The notes under the pieces were generated by a model. That model worked only from the letters and a program-made list of their open reading frames with translations, was not told the DNA's origin and made no database searches. Below, one piece after another: positions 1 through 8,751 of a stretch of 64,000 nt of DNA (its first letter is position 1; every line of letters starts with the position of its first letter). Location: contig CALKHN010000102.1 in the NCBI GenBank assembly GCA_937991535.1, positions 1 through 64,000 of the forward strand, given 5' to 3'. This DNA is from an uncultured Sphingobacteriales bacterium (lineage in GTDB: Bacteria; Bacteroidota; Bacteroidia; Chitinophagales; Chitinophagaceae). Made by a program: the position numbers and the translations under genes.

Positions 1-121
1 ACCTAAAGATAATAAAATATTATTTTAATACTATTGATAGCGGTTTATTATAAAAGGCTGATAAAGAGTTAATTTATTATAAAATAAAAGTGGAATGGAT
101 TTCGAAGAATTATAGTATCAG
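1..121. other. AT-rich non-coding edge
   Basis: This 121-base stretch is very AT-rich and holds no credible reading frame, hairpin or exact TAnnTTTG element. It is probably the spacer downstream of the first minus-strand gene, and the neighbouring gene lies outside the window. Confidence 0.5.
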
Positions 122-832
122 CTATTTTTTTGCGGTGTGAAATGCGTCAACATATGCTGCCAGTTCCAGCAGCGGAAGCAAACCTTCCAGTTCTTCTTTT
201 GTTGCCGGCATATCGTGAAAGTCATAGCTGCGCACTTTTGTTGCACAGTCGTATTCACCAAGAATATTGTCGAGCAACAGCAGCCCGCCATAGGCTACCT
301 GGTTATAGTTTTCTTCCGTTACGCCCTTTGCGTAAATGATCAGGTCGAGGGTGTCGCCGTTTACAATGGGAAAGAATTTCATTTGTCCGGGATCTAATTC
401 GTGGTTCTGCGCTTTTAGTTTTATTCCTTTCAGCTGCTCCGGGGTCATTCGTTGCCGGAAAGCAATGAATTTCCATCCTTTTATGGCAGGCGCTTTGCCA
501 ACAACCTGCCGAACCAGTTCAAACAGGTCTTCATTCCCGTCGGCCGAAACCGTCATGTGGATGATACCGTTTTTGGGTGGCTCCAGCTCAATGGCAAGTC
601 CGGGCCTCATTTTTTTTGCCTGTTCCAGCAGCTCATTCAAATACTTACCGGGATCCTCCTCAAATTTCCTGAGGCGCTTTTCGTTTGCTTTAAACCATTT
701 CCAGAAATTTTCGATAGGATCTTTCTTTACAAAAATTCCGGGCTCGGCATTCTCTTTGTTGTATTTGTAACCGGGTATACAAATTGTTAGTCCGAAGAAA
801 ATCGCCGCAATGAGTAATAAAAGTTGTTTCAT
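122..832 (-). CDS. hypothetical secreted protein (possible DUF695-like)
   Basis: A 236-residue protein of unknown function. Residues 1-18 form a hydrophobic N-terminus (MKQLLLLIAAIFFGLTIC) that reads as a signal peptide or signal anchor, so the rest should lie in the periplasm. A charged, probably helical stretch follows (about 35-75). The middle holds an APxIKGWKFIAFRQR-type segment near residues 110-125 that recalls the DUF695 family. That link is from memory and weak. There are no catalytic motifs I can name. The gene stands alone, followed by the minus-strand cupin gene upstream with a 62-base gap. Antisense frames are open across the same DNA but show no domain logic. Confidence 0.7.
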   Translation of the reverse strand: MKQLLLLIAAIFFGLTICIPGYKYNKENAEPGIFVKKDPIENFWKWFKANEKRLRKFEEDPGKYLNELLEQAKKMRPGLAIELEPPKNGIIHMTVSADGNEDLFELVRQVVGKAPAIKGWKFIAFRQRMTPEQLKGIKLKAQNHELDPGQMKFFPIVNGDTLDLIIYAKGVTEENYNQVAYGGLLLLDNILGEYDCATKVRSYDFHDMPATKEELEGLLPLLELAAYVDAFHTAKK

Positions 833-894
833 AGCGCTGCATGAAATTAATTAAAGCTGCCTTTTTTTGCTGACCTGGATTCACTGACATGCAA

Positions 895-1248
895 TCATTG
901 TTCCACGTCTGTTCTGTCGGAATAGGTGGTGGGCTGCGAAATTACAAGAAACTCAAGTGGCTCACTGGTTTCATTTGCAATGAAATGCAGGGTTTGGGGC
1001 GCAATTAATATACCCTGCTGGGCGGTAAGGATTTTCTTTTCATTGTTCAAATAAAACGCAGCAGTGCCTTTGAGTATAAAAAAGAACTGCCGCGCATGCG
1101 TATGAAAATGCAGTTTTTCCCTTGCACCCCCTTGCATAGCCTCCTGTTTAATGGAAAGCTCTTCTGTATCAGCCAGTACCCAACACTCACTATTTTCTCC
1201 CCATAGGTAATGTTGAGCCGTTTGTTTATCCATTATATTACTGGTCAT
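895..1248 (-). CDS. small cupin-domain protein
   Basis: A 117-residue single-domain cupin. The first cupin motif is visible as LHFHTHARQFFFILKG (about residues 46-61): two His metal ligands are in place and Gln stands where Glu is usual. The second motif is degenerate, with PQTLHFIANE near residues 87-96 supplying the third His. Small cupins of this kind are metal-binding beta-barrels with varied roles (isomerase, dioxygenase, sensor), so no substrate can be given. The N-terminus has WGENSECWVLADT, typical of stand-alone Bacteroidota cupins. A plausible promoter lies just upstream, so the gene is probably monocistronic. Confidence 0.8.
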   Translation of the reverse strand: MTSNIMDKQTAQHYLWGENSECWVLADTEELSIKQEAMQGGAREKLHFHTHARQFFFILKGTAAFYLNNEKKILTAQQGILIAPQTLHFIANETSEPLEFLVISQPTTYSDRTDVEQ

Positions 1249-1279
1249 ACCACAGCGTAAAATGTTAAAGCGAAAGGTA

Positions 1280-1309
1280 CAAACATACCGGTAACGATTG
1301 AATACTGAA
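1280..1309 (-). promoter_or_regulatory. predicted Bacteroidota promoter of the cupin gene
   Basis: On the minus strand TATGTTTG (1280-1287) matches the TAnnTTTG -7 element exactly. A TTC (1307-1309) sits 19 bases further upstream in place of the -33 TTG. The predicted transcription start is about 25 bases before the cupin start codon. Confidence 0.45.
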
Positions 1310-1356
1310 TTTACGGCTTACCCGCTTGTGGCTGTTGCATTAATGTAACAAATTGA

Positions 1357-1876
1357 TCACACCATATCTGTGTTGCTCAGGAAATCCTCAATTCGCTTCT
1401 TTTGTCTCAAATGGTGGCGCAGGTGCATTCCGGCAAACTGTAACCATTCCCCGGCATTAAAATAGTGCAGGCCCGGATGTTTCGTTTTTCCTTTATGCGA
1501 AACTGCTGGAAATCAATACAGCAAGCCTGTTCATTTCACCTTTGATATCGGTTAAACGACTTTTTAGATCTTCCTTACCCGGAGGCTGTGGAATATATGC
1601 ATTGGAAGGCGCTCCTTTCATTTTTGCATCCGGAAAATCATTGTTAAGAAACATGGCCCTCGCTTCAGGCGATGCTTCTTCGCCGGCATTACCATTGGTG
1701 CGCACACAAATCTTTACCTGTTCTATATAATAACATGTGTCTTCAGCAAGATGCATCATTACCTGCCCAAGCGACCATTCACCCAAAGCCGGCTTTGCAC
1801 ACAGCCGGGTATAACTATATTGATCCAGCGCGTTTATCCACTCATCTATGACATAGTTAAATTCGTCGATGCGCAT
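1357..1876 (-). pseudogene. DinB-family protein gene, frameshifted
   Basis: Reading from the ATG at 1874-1876 gives MRIDEFNYVIDEW and a DinB four-helix-bundle N-terminus with the GEWSLGQVMMHLAED segment (first His of the metal site). The frame hits TAA at 1493-1495, right after SSSFA. In the next frame the family continues without a break: KGKTKHPGLHYFNAGEW, LQFAGMHLRHHLRQKKRIE, ending at TGA 1357-1359. The second part carries the HLRHHLRQ helix with the remaining His ligands. A single frameshift near 1487-1505 therefore splits one gene of about 173 codons. DinB proteins are often metal-dependent thiol-linked transferases or hydrolases, but the function here is not known. The longer open frame to 1957 runs into a repeat element and is not the true N-terminus. 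Confidence 0.8.
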
Positions 1877-1934
1877 ACAAGAAGCATTTATTGCATGCAA
1901 AATAAAAAAGAAGTAAACATTAAGGATAATCACC

Positions 1935-2034
1935 GGGTGCATTTCCAATTGAGGCATTCCTTCGCTTCATTTGAGCGGTGAGTACACCGCCCACGGCAGA
2001 CCGCCACGGCTGGTGAACTTGCCAGCAGCGACAA
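1935..2034 (+). repeat. degenerate copy of a cloverleaf-like palindromic repeat
   Basis: This stretch begins GGGTGCATTTCCAATTG and resembles the complete element at 10463-10576 in order and content. It keeps the TTCGCTTCAT linker, a first hairpin (GCGGTG 1975-1980 with CACCGC 1985-1990, loop AGTA), a weakened second hairpin (GCTGG 2009-2013 with CCAGC 2022-2026) and a GCGACAA end. The right outer arm is eroded. It lies between the DinB and mlaD genes in the same orientation as the other copy. Confidence 0.7.
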
Positions 2035-2150
2035 AAGTGACAAAGAATCCCGGATAAGCCCAATTAAAATCGCAGAATGCAGATAAACAGTAGTCGTTCA
2101 CTGGTTAGTTGCACGACGAAAGTTAGTGTACGTAGCAGAATGCTGCCATG

Positions 2151-3152
2151 TCATTCACTCGCTTTTGCACTGTCCTGGGCCGCCTTGGCTTCCCTCTTCG
2201 CTTTTTTTCTGAAAAAACCCCTCAGCAGAAAATTGTGTTGGAGCGCTTCCAGGTTTTCATCGAGTTTTTTACTGCCGCTGTTCAAATTACCGAGCGTGGA
2301 TCTTAAATCCGACGCGGCCTTTTTATCATGCAACAATACTCCTACAGTGCTGTTGTTGCTGTCCAGGTTGCTGAGGGCATTTTTTAAATTGCCGGTGAGT
2401 GCTGAGGCATGCTGCGAAGCAATGTTCAACTGGCTGGCAGCAGCTTTGAGGCTGGGCATAATTACCGTGTCGCTGATGAGATCAGCCGATAATGTTCCCG
2501 GTGTATTTAAGCTGCTGGTATATTGAGCAAGGCTACGTGTTAACTGCTCGCTGTTTTGAGCTGCTGCATTAAGCCGCGCTACAACCGTAGAAAGTTGGTT
2601 GTATAAATCACGTTCGTTGAGCAGGGCGCCCAGCGACCCCTGCCCCGTTGCCAGGTTATTGCTCACCTTTTTAAAATCGGTGGTAATATCAAGGAGGTTG
2701 TTGTTGCTTTCCTCCAGCGTAGCCATCATATCGTCTGTATCAAAAGAACCTTCTACCGCCAGGTTTTCATCTCCTTCAATAGCAGGTGCATTGGGCGTGC
2801 CTCCTACGATAACAATGATCTTATTCCCGATTAATCCGTCGGATCCAATTTTAGCTTTTGCATCCGCACGGATAAACTCCCTGGCTTTGTTCTCAATGTG
2901 CATGGTCACCTTTACCTGCGACTTATCGTAAAACTCAATCTTTTTTACTGTGCCTATCTTCACACCAGAAAACCACACGTTGTTACCCTGCTGCAATCCG
3001 CTTACATCATCAAAAACGGCTGTTACCGTTACGGTTCTTACAAACGCTTTCTGCTGCCCGCCCAGGGTAAATACACCAGCCAGGAATATAACAATCCCAA
3101 TCGCCACAAAGAGACCCACTATTACTGCTCTTTTATTTTTTTTTGTTTCCAT
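2151..3152 (-). CDS. mlaD: MlaD-like MCE substrate-binding protein
   Basis: A 333-residue membrane-anchored MCE protein, the periplasmic lipid-binding part of an Mla-type ABC transporter that moves phospholipids between the envelope membranes. One TM helix spans about residues 9-28. The MCE domain follows (about 35-115), with FDDVSGLQQGNNVWFSGVK and VGTVKK-type elements seen as IGTVKKIEF and GSDGLIGNK. Residues 140-320 are long helical, Ser/Asn/Leu-rich repeats likely to form the coiled-coil extension. The start ATG shares one base with the TGA of the upstream ATPase gene, so the two are translationally coupled. The C-terminus is basic and Ala-rich. Confidence 0.93.
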   Translation of the reverse strand: METKKNKRAVIVGLFVAIGIVIFLAGVFTLGGQQKAFVRTVTVTAVFDDVSGLQQGNNVWFSGVKIGTVKKIEFYDKSQVKVTMHIENKAREFIRADAKAKIGSDGLIGNKIIVIVGGTPNAPAIEGDENLAVEGSFDTDDMMATLEESNNNLLDITTDFKKVSNNLATGQGSLGALLNERDLYNQLSTVVARLNAAAQNSEQLTRSLAQYTSSLNTPGTLSADLISDTVIMPSLKAAASQLNIASQHASALTGNLKNALSNLDSNNSTVGVLLHDKKAASDLRSTLGNLNSGSKKLDENLEALQHNFLLRGFFRKKAKREAKAAQDSAKASE

Positions 3153-3925
3153 CAGTCAATAAAATTATAGTCATAAAAACTGTTTATTCTTTCATCATCT
3201 GTTTCAAACACATGTTCAAAACTCCCCATGCGGGCAAATTTTCCTTCCAGCAGTACAGCCATCCTGTCGCCCGTGGCCTTTGCACAGGTAAGATCATGGG
3301 TAATAATAATAGAAGAGGTATTGTAGCGTTGCTGCACTTCGTTGATCAGGTTGTTGATCTCAACACTGGTTATGGGATCAAGTCCGGCCGTAGGCTCATC
3401 ATACAGCATCACTGAAGGACGCATAATAAGGGTGCGTGCAATGCCAATGCGTTTACGTTGTCCGCCCGACAGCTCAGCCGGAAACTGGTTAATGGTGTGC
3501 AGTAAACCTACATCATCCAGTACGTCCTGCACCGCTTTGTTTACGGCGGTGCGTCCAAGGTTCCGGGAGTTGCGCAACAGGGGAAATTCCAGGTTCTCCC
3601 GAACCGTCATGCTATCATAAAGCGCACTGTTTTGAAAAGAAAAGCCAATCTTAAGCCTGAAGTTCCGCAACGCTTTGCGGTCAAGCGTTGCTACGTCTTC
3701 GCCTAACACTACAGCCTTTCCGCTGTCCTGTTTCAGCAAACCTGCTATAATCTTTATCAATACGGATTTCCCCGTTCCGGAGCGGCCAAGCACCACCACA
3801 TTCTCGCCCTGGTGTACATCAAGGTCTACACCGCGCAGCACATGATTGCTTCCAAAGGACTTATACAACTGCCTGACAGCAATAACCACTTCCCGCTCGC
3901 TGGTATGTATTTCTTTTTTATGCAT
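3152..3925 (-). CDS. mlaF: MlaF-like ABC transporter ATPase
   Basis: A 257-residue ABC ATPase that energises the Mla-type lipid transporter at the cytoplasmic face. Walker A is GRSGTGKS (47-54), the Q-loop Gln is near 98, the signature is LSGGQRKR (152-159), Walker B is VMLYDEP (173-179), and the H-loop His is at 210. The FSFQNSALYDSMTVRENL segment is characteristic of the MlaF/YrbF branch. It lies between the permease gene (6-base gap) and mlaD (one-base overlap), which fixes the three genes as one operon. The short N-terminal tail before the first strand is extra but not unusual. Confidence 0.95.
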   Translation of the reverse strand: MHKKEIHTSEREVVIAVRQLYKSFGSNHVLRGVDLDVHQGENVVVLGRSGTGKSVLIKIIAGLLKQDSGKAVVLGEDVATLDRKALRNFRLKIGFSFQNSALYDSMTVRENLEFPLLRNSRNLGRTAVNKAVQDVLDDVGLLHTINQFPAELSGGQRKRIGIARTLIMRPSVMLYDEPTAGLDPITSVEINNLINEVQQRYNTSSIIITHDLTCAKATGDRMAVLLEGKFARMGSFEHVFETDDERINSFYDYNFID

Positions 3926-3931
3926 AATTTT

Positions 3932-4714
3932 TTATCTGAACCAGTTGGTGATTTGAACGGCAACAATTTCTTCAATGAATACAACAAACATAGCCGTAAC
4001 TACCGCCGCATTGGCGGCTCTGCCCACCCCCTCGGTGCCCTGTGTGGCATTATATCCCTGGTATGCCCCGATAATGCCGATACTGAACCCAAAGACAATG
4101 GTTTTGATCAATGACGAAAAAAAGTCAAGGAAACTGATGTTTTCCAATGCGTTCACAAAAAAGGCCACCAGGCTGGTGTCTTCATTAACCAGTATATTCA
4201 GATAAGCTCCGATCATGCTGATAAAGGCCATGTAAAACATCAGTACAGGCAGCATAAAAGAAGTGGCGAGCACGCGGCTTACCACCAAAAATTTAAATGG
4301 ATTGGTTGCCGATACTTCCATTGCATCAATTTGTTCCGTTACCCGCATAGAACCCAGTTCGGCGCCTATATTGGATCCTACCTTGCCGGCAGCGATCAGC
4401 GCCGTTACCAGAGGGGCCAGCGCCCTGAAAATAGCAATGGCTACCAGCGAAGGCAACCATGATTCTGCTCCAAATTCGGATAAGGATGGCCGCGACTGTT
4501 TGGTAAACACAATACCTATAACAAAACTTGTAACCGATATGAGCGGAAGCGATTTGTATCCAACCATATAACACTGACGTATGATTTCCTTCCATTCATA
4601 TGGCGGCCCCAATTCGCTGAAGAACCTGCCAATAAAAAGAACATTGTTATATACCTCCCCGAAGAAAACATCCAGCTTTTTGGAAAGAATATATGTCCTG
4701 GGTTTTGAGTTCAT
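3932..4714 (-). CDS. mlaE: MlaE-like ABC transporter permease
   Basis: A 260-residue MlaE/YrbE permease, the membrane subunit of the phospholipid transporter. I place the start at the ATG 4712-4714 (MNSKPRTYILSKKLDVFF), because the extra 22 residues of the longer frame are Tyr/Ser/Leu-rich and unlike the family. An amphipathic N-terminal helix precedes the membrane core. The core has the family signature GAELGSMRVTEQIDAMEV at about residues 115-135, just after GKVGSNI. Five hydrophobic segments are visible. It is the first gene of the mlaE-mlaF-mlaD operon and is divergent from the Gfo/Idh/MocA gene. Confidence 0.93.
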   Translation of the reverse strand: MNSKPRTYILSKKLDVFFGEVYNNVLFIGRFFSELGPPYEWKEIIRQCYMVGYKSLPLISVTSFVIGIVFTKQSRPSLSEFGAESWLPSLVAIAIFRALAPLVTALIAAGKVGSNIGAELGSMRVTEQIDAMEVSATNPFKFLVVSRVLATSFMLPVLMFYMAFISMIGAYLNILVNEDTSLVAFFVNALENISFLDFFSSLIKTIVFGFSIGIIGAYQGYNATQGTEGVGRAANAAVVTAMFVVFIEEIVAVQITNWFR

Positions 4715-4902
4715 GTAACACAAATAATAGAAATAATAGCTACTAACGCTTAAATAATGATGCCGCAAATAGTAAAGCATAAATTTGGATGGATACGGGG
4801 ATTTTCTTCCACATTTAACCCTTGAGGGCCGAAGAAATATCCCGGAAAAACTACAAATCGTAACTTGTCAACTTTTTCTACCTTAACACAAAATTTTAAG
4901 TC

Positions 4903-6339
4903 ATGTCTGCCGATAGAAAAAACAGCTCCCGCAGAACATTCATCCGCAACACAGCGCTTGTGGCTTCAGGTTTTTTTATTGTTCCCCGCCACGTACTGGG
5001 CAGGGGATACAGGGCCCCCAGTGATAAATTAAATATCGCAGGCATTGGTGTGGGTGGCAAAGCGGAAGTGAACCTGCCTTACGCTTTTAATAAAGGCGCT
5101 GATAATATTGTAGCGCTTTGCGATGTGGATGACAGGCAGGCCGTAAACGGCCGCAAGCGCTGGCCCAAGGCGCCTTACTATAAAGATTTCCGGCAGATGC
5201 TGGAAAAGGAAAATAAGCGCATTGATGCGGTAATCATTACTACCCCCGACCATATGCACTATGTGCAGACCATGGCCGCCATGCAGTTGGGCAAACATGT
5301 GTATTGCGAAAAACCCCTTACCCACGATATTTATGAAGCACGGATGCTTACCCGCGCCGCGGCAAAATACAAAGTGGTTACACAAATGGGCAACCAGGGC
5401 AGCAGTGGCGATGATACGCGGCGCATTGAAACCTGGGTTCAGGATGGACTCATTGGCGAGGTGCATACCGTGCATGTATGGACAAACCGCCCTACCTGGC
5501 CACAAGGCATACCCACACCTAAAGGAAAATTTGCTATACCGAAAGGGGTAGACTGGGAGTTGTGGCTGGGTACGGCCCCATACAGGGAATTCAACCCCAC
5601 TTACCTGCCGGCCATTTGGCGGGGTTGGGTTGACTTTGGAACCGGCTCACTGGGCGATATGGGCTGCCATTTTATAGATGTGCCTTACCGCGCATTGAAA
5701 CTGGGTTACCCGGTTGCTGTAGAAACCAGTGTGGGCTCGGTATATACAGGATTTTTTGAAGAAGCCATTTATCCCGACAGCTACCCTCCTTCTGCCAAAA
5801 CGCATATACAGTTCCCGGCAAGAGAAAATATGCCTGCGGTGGAAATGGTTTGGTACGATGGCGGCATTCGTCCTAAACGGCCTGCTGAATTGTTACCCAA
5901 TGAGGAAATGGGCGAGTACGATGGCGGAATTATTTTCGACGGCACAAAGGGTAAAATAATGGCCGGTCTTTTTGGCCGCAACCCTACGCTGCTGCCCACC
6001 CGGCAAATGAAGGAAACGGAACTGCCCAAATCGAAATTTGATTTTGTGGAAGGCAGCACAGAAGGGCACCAGCAGCAATGGGTAAAGGCCTGCAAACAGG
6101 GATTTGGCGCTTATACCAGTTCCTCATTCGATAAATCGGGCCCACTAACGGAAACCGTACTCATGGGCAATCTCGCCGTGCATAGCTACAATCATTTTGA
6201 AACAGACGCCAAAGGCAACCGGAAATTCAACGGCAGAAAACAGTTGCTCTGGGATGGAGAAAACATGCGCATCACCAATTTTGAACCGGCCAACCGGTTT
6301 GTAAGAAGAAAGTACAGGGGAAGATGGGGAAGTGAGTAG
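4903..6339 (+). CDS. Tat-exported Gfo/Idh/MocA family oxidoreductase
   Basis: A 478-residue NAD(P)-dependent sugar or inositol-type oxidoreductase. The N-terminus has a twin-arginine signal (SRRTFIRN at 9-16, then a hydrophobic stretch), so the protein is probably exported folded with its cofactor. The Rossmann strand IAGIGVGGKAEVN follows. The family motif EKPLTHD is near residues 147-153, and the GDMGCHFIDVPYRAL segment (about 250-265) carries the C-terminal domain His. Such exported members are common in Bacteroidota sugar degradation, but no sugar locus is attached here and the substrate is unknown. The gene ends at TAG 6337-6339, directly inside the heptad repeat that separates it from the convergent TonB receptor gene. 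Confidence 0.9.
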   Translation: MSADRKNSSRRTFIRNTALVASGFFIVPRHVLGRGYRAPSDKLNIAGIGVGGKAEVNLPYAFNKGADNIVALCDVDDRQAVNGRKRWPKAPYYKDFRQMLEKENKRIDAVIITTPDHMHYVQTMAAMQLGKHVYCEKPLTHDIYEARMLTRAAAKYKVVTQMGNQGSSGDDTRRIETWVQDGLIGEVHTVHVWTNRPTWPQGIPTPKGKFAIPKGVDWELWLGTAPYREFNPTYLPAIWRGWVDFGTGSLGDMGCHFIDVPYRALKLGYPVAVETSVGSVYTGFFEEAIYPDSYPPSAKTHIQFPARENMPAVEMVWYDGGIRPKRPAELLPNEEMGEYDGGIIFDGTKGKIMAGLFGRNPTLLPTRQMKETELPKSKFDFVEGSTEGHQQQWVKACKQGFGAYTSSSFDKSGPLTETVLMGNLAVHSYNHFETDAKGNRKFNGRKQLLWDGENMRITNFEPANRFVRRKYRGRWGSE

Positions 6340-6452
6340 TAGGTAGTAAGTAGTAAGTGGTAAGTGATAAGTAATAAATAGATAGTGGGAAGCCCATACT
6401 TTAAACGCACACCCTGCAACCTGTAACCTGTAACCTGAAACCTGAAACTCAC
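6334..6452. repeat. two-armed heptad repeat (copy A)
   Basis: The whole junction between two convergent genes is made of 7-base units. The left arm (6334-6390) runs as variants of GTAAGTA. The right arm (6412-6450) runs as ACCTGTA, ACCTGTA, ACCTGAA, ACCTGAA. The two arms are separated by about 20 bases of ordinary sequence and abut the two stop codons. The design matches copies at 10312-10459 and 45244-45371. Confidence 0.75.
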
Positions 6453-8710
6453 CTAAACAAATTATACCGTATGCCCAAGAATCCCCGTATACCCTGCAAC
6501 GGAGCATAGTTGTAAGAGGGATCGAACGCATAGCCGTGGGGGTTGGTTACAGGATCGTTTACATATTTGTTAAATGGGTCAAAGGGGCGCATGATGGGAT
6601 CATCAGGTAAAAAATTAAAAAGATTTTTTACTCCTCCGTATATTTCCATTCCATTGCTGAATTTCCTGGAAACCTGCAGGTTGGCTATACAAAACCAGGG
6701 CGAATATTCCGGCCGGTAGTCATTGGGCAAAACAGGTAAACGCATAGGACCATCCCACTTGCCTGTAAAATCAATGCTGAACCGGTAAGGCAATGCATAG
6801 CTTACAACAAAATTACCCGACCATTCCGGTGCATTGAGCTGGATATTTTTACGCGGCATATTCAACCGCTCTTCTATCGAATACACATTCATATAGGTTA
6901 CCCCTGCTAATATTTTTAATGGAAAGGCGAAATTAAAATCAGCATTCAATGCCGCGCCGCGGGATACCGCGTGCCCTTTAAGATTATCATAAATAATTTT
7001 ACCCGGATCCGTATCAAAATCGCCTACGATCTTATTGGTGAAATAAGAATAAAAACCGGTTATATCCAACCCCACAAATGCATTCTCCATCGGTATTTTT
7101 AATACATAGTTCAGGTTCGCATTATAGGACCTTTCGGGGTTGAGCGCCTCCGTTATTATTACCTGCCTGGCACCGGTTAAGGCCGCATGATCTTCCGTAA
7201 ATAAATTAACCACCCGGTAACCCGTGCCGAAGCTGGCTCTGAGCGTGTTGTTGGTGTTGGGTGAAAACTTATAGGCTATCCGTGGCGAGTGTACGTTACC
7301 GTGGTGTTCATTGTAATCGTACCGGTAGCCCGCCAGCAAAGTGCTCTTTTCATTGATCATCCACTCATCCTGCACAAAAATACCGGGCAATGGTGTGTGC
7401 GAAACAGCATTCTTTGATCCGTCGGGTGATGCGGTAGCGGGCGTATTGTCGTCATAAAAAGTATACCGGTACGATCCACCCAGTAAAAAGTTGTGCCTGC
7501 TTCCCCACTGTTTGTCCCAAAACATTTGCGCAAACAACACCTGTTGTTCGGCCATATAAGGAATAACGCCGTACCACGAATCCTGCCTGTGCCGGTTGTA
7601 GGAGAACTGTGTCATTATTTTTTCTTTCACAGGCAACTGGTACATGCCTATGAGTTCCCACCGCCTGGTGTATATGCTTTCACCGTAAATGCTGTCGCTG
7701 CCACGCCAGTTTTTGTTCCACTCCATTTGTCCGCCCCAGCGGTTTTCCCGAACATACCTTAATGCAAGACTTGCCGCGCGATTGTCTTTTCTTTCTATAT
7801 TCCATTTATTAAATACAGAGACCCGATCCTGGAGGGTTAGGTCGGTAAAGCCATCTTTATTTTTATCAACCGGGTGCTGGTAGTTGAAATAGTTGATACC
7901 GGCCAGCCCTGTAACCTTGCCCATTTTAAATTTGGCTGAAGCATCGGCACTGTATTCCCGCCATGAAGTGGCAAATACATCTGCACTCACAATTGGTGCT
8001 TTGAGCGGGTTTTTGGTAATTACATTGATAATGCCGCCCATGGCTTCGGAACCATATAAAGAAGAACCGGGTCCTTTCACTACTTCTATGCGTTCAACTA
8101 TGCTGTTGGGGATACCATTTAAACCATACACCGTTGATAAAGCGCTTACAATGGGCATCCCGTCTATCAATATCATGGTGTAAGGACCTTCCATGCCATT
8201 GATATGTATATCCCCCGTATTGCACACATTACAGTTCAGTTGCGGCTTCACCCCGTTTACCATACCAATGGCTTCAAACAGACTGGGCGTGGGGTTTTTT
8301 TGAAAAAGCTTGGGCGTGATCACTTCCACCGGCACAGGGCTTTGCATACGGCTTACTTCTTTCATGGTGCCCGTTACCACAATTTCCGACAGGTCGGCTG
8401 TAACGGCTTGTAACTCAATGGTATGAAGGGAATCTGCAGTAGTGTGCATTTTAATCTGTTGCGTAGCGGTTGTATAACCTACAGCCGATATTTTTAGAAT
8501 AAATATCTCTTTTTGAGGCACAGCTATATTAAAATAACCTGCCGTATCGGTAACTGCGCCCAGCCCGGTTTGCAGTACACTTACCGTTGCACCGTTTACC
8601 GGTTTACCTGACGCCATCACTCTTCCTTTTAATATCCACTCTTGCTGGCCAAAAAGCAACATGCAGGAAAGAAATCCTAAAACCGTAAGCATACTTTTCA
8701 TCATAAACAA
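6449..8710 (-). CDS. TonB-dependent outer-membrane receptor
   Basis: A 753-residue receptor for TonB-driven uptake across the outer membrane. After a signal peptide (ending near residue 22) comes a carboxypeptidase-regulatory-like beta-sandwich (about 25-105), then the plug (about 110-235) with ERIEVVKGPGSSLYGSEAMG, and a beta-barrel to the C-terminus, which ends in an aromatic residue two positions from the end (YNLFR). The plug contains NCNVCNTGDIHINGMEGPY, a Cys-pair motif seen in a Bacteroidota receptor group often linked to metals. The divergent neighbour is a DtxR-type metalloregulator with a DtxR-like operator in this promoter, so a metal ion or metal chelate is the likely cargo (inference). 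Downstream starts at 8701 or 8704 are equally plausible. Confidence 0.93.
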   Translation of the reverse strand: MFMMKSMLTVLGFLSCMLLFGQQEWILKGRVMASGKPVNGATVSVLQTGLGAVTDTAGYFNIAVPQKEIFILKISAVGYTTATQQIKMHTTADSLHTIELQAVTADLSEIVVTGTMKEVSRMQSPVPVEVITPKLFQKNPTPSLFEAIGMVNGVKPQLNCNVCNTGDIHINGMEGPYTMILIDGMPIVSALSTVYGLNGIPNSIVERIEVVKGPGSSLYGSEAMGGIINVITKNPLKAPIVSADVFATSWREYSADASAKFKMGKVTGLAGINYFNYQHPVDKNKDGFTDLTLQDRVSVFNKWNIERKDNRAASLALRYVRENRWGGQMEWNKNWRGSDSIYGESIYTRRWELIGMYQLPVKEKIMTQFSYNRHRQDSWYGVIPYMAEQQVLFAQMFWDKQWGSRHNFLLGGSYRYTFYDDNTPATASPDGSKNAVSHTPLPGIFVQDEWMINEKSTLLAGYRYDYNEHHGNVHSPRIAYKFSPNTNNTLRASFGTGYRVVNLFTEDHAALTGARQVIITEALNPERSYNANLNYVLKIPMENAFVGLDITGFYSYFTNKIVGDFDTDPGKIIYDNLKGHAVSRGAALNADFNFAFPLKILAGVTYMNVYSIEERLNMPRKNIQLNAPEWSGNFVVSYALPYRFSIDFTGKWDGPMRLPVLPNDYRPEYSPWFCIANLQVSRKFSNGMEIYGGVKNLFNFLPDDPIMRPFDPFNKYVNDPVTNPHGYAFDPSYNYAPLQGIRGFLGIRYNLFR

Positions 8711-8724
8711 TGTATGAAGTTGAT

Positions 8725-8751
8725 CAAAAATAATAAGTTAGATTGATCTAA
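8725..8751 (-). promoter_or_regulatory. TonB-receptor promoter with DtxR-like operator
   Basis: On the minus strand TATTTTTG (8725-8732) is an exact -7 element. Directly upstream lies a perfect palindrome, TTAGAT-TG-ATCTAA (8738-8751), which closely resembles the core of DtxR-family operators (TTAGGTTAGCCTAA). It occupies the space between -7 and -33, a classic position for repression. The DtxR-type gene starts 143 bases away on the other strand. Confidence 0.65.

Noticed and set aside
336..770. Plus-strand frames opposite the first hypothetical gene
   Set aside because: No domain, poor composition, and the minus-strand frame has a signal peptide and coherent protein-like sequence.
2077..2526. 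Plus-strand frame opposite the mlaD 3-prime end
   Set aside because: Antisense to the helical tail of MlaD, which is supported by operon context.
8719..8727. TTGATCAA near the TonB-receptor start as an Fnr-like site
   Set aside because: The half-sites touch without the four-base spacer, and it overlaps the -7 element of a metal-controlled promoter.
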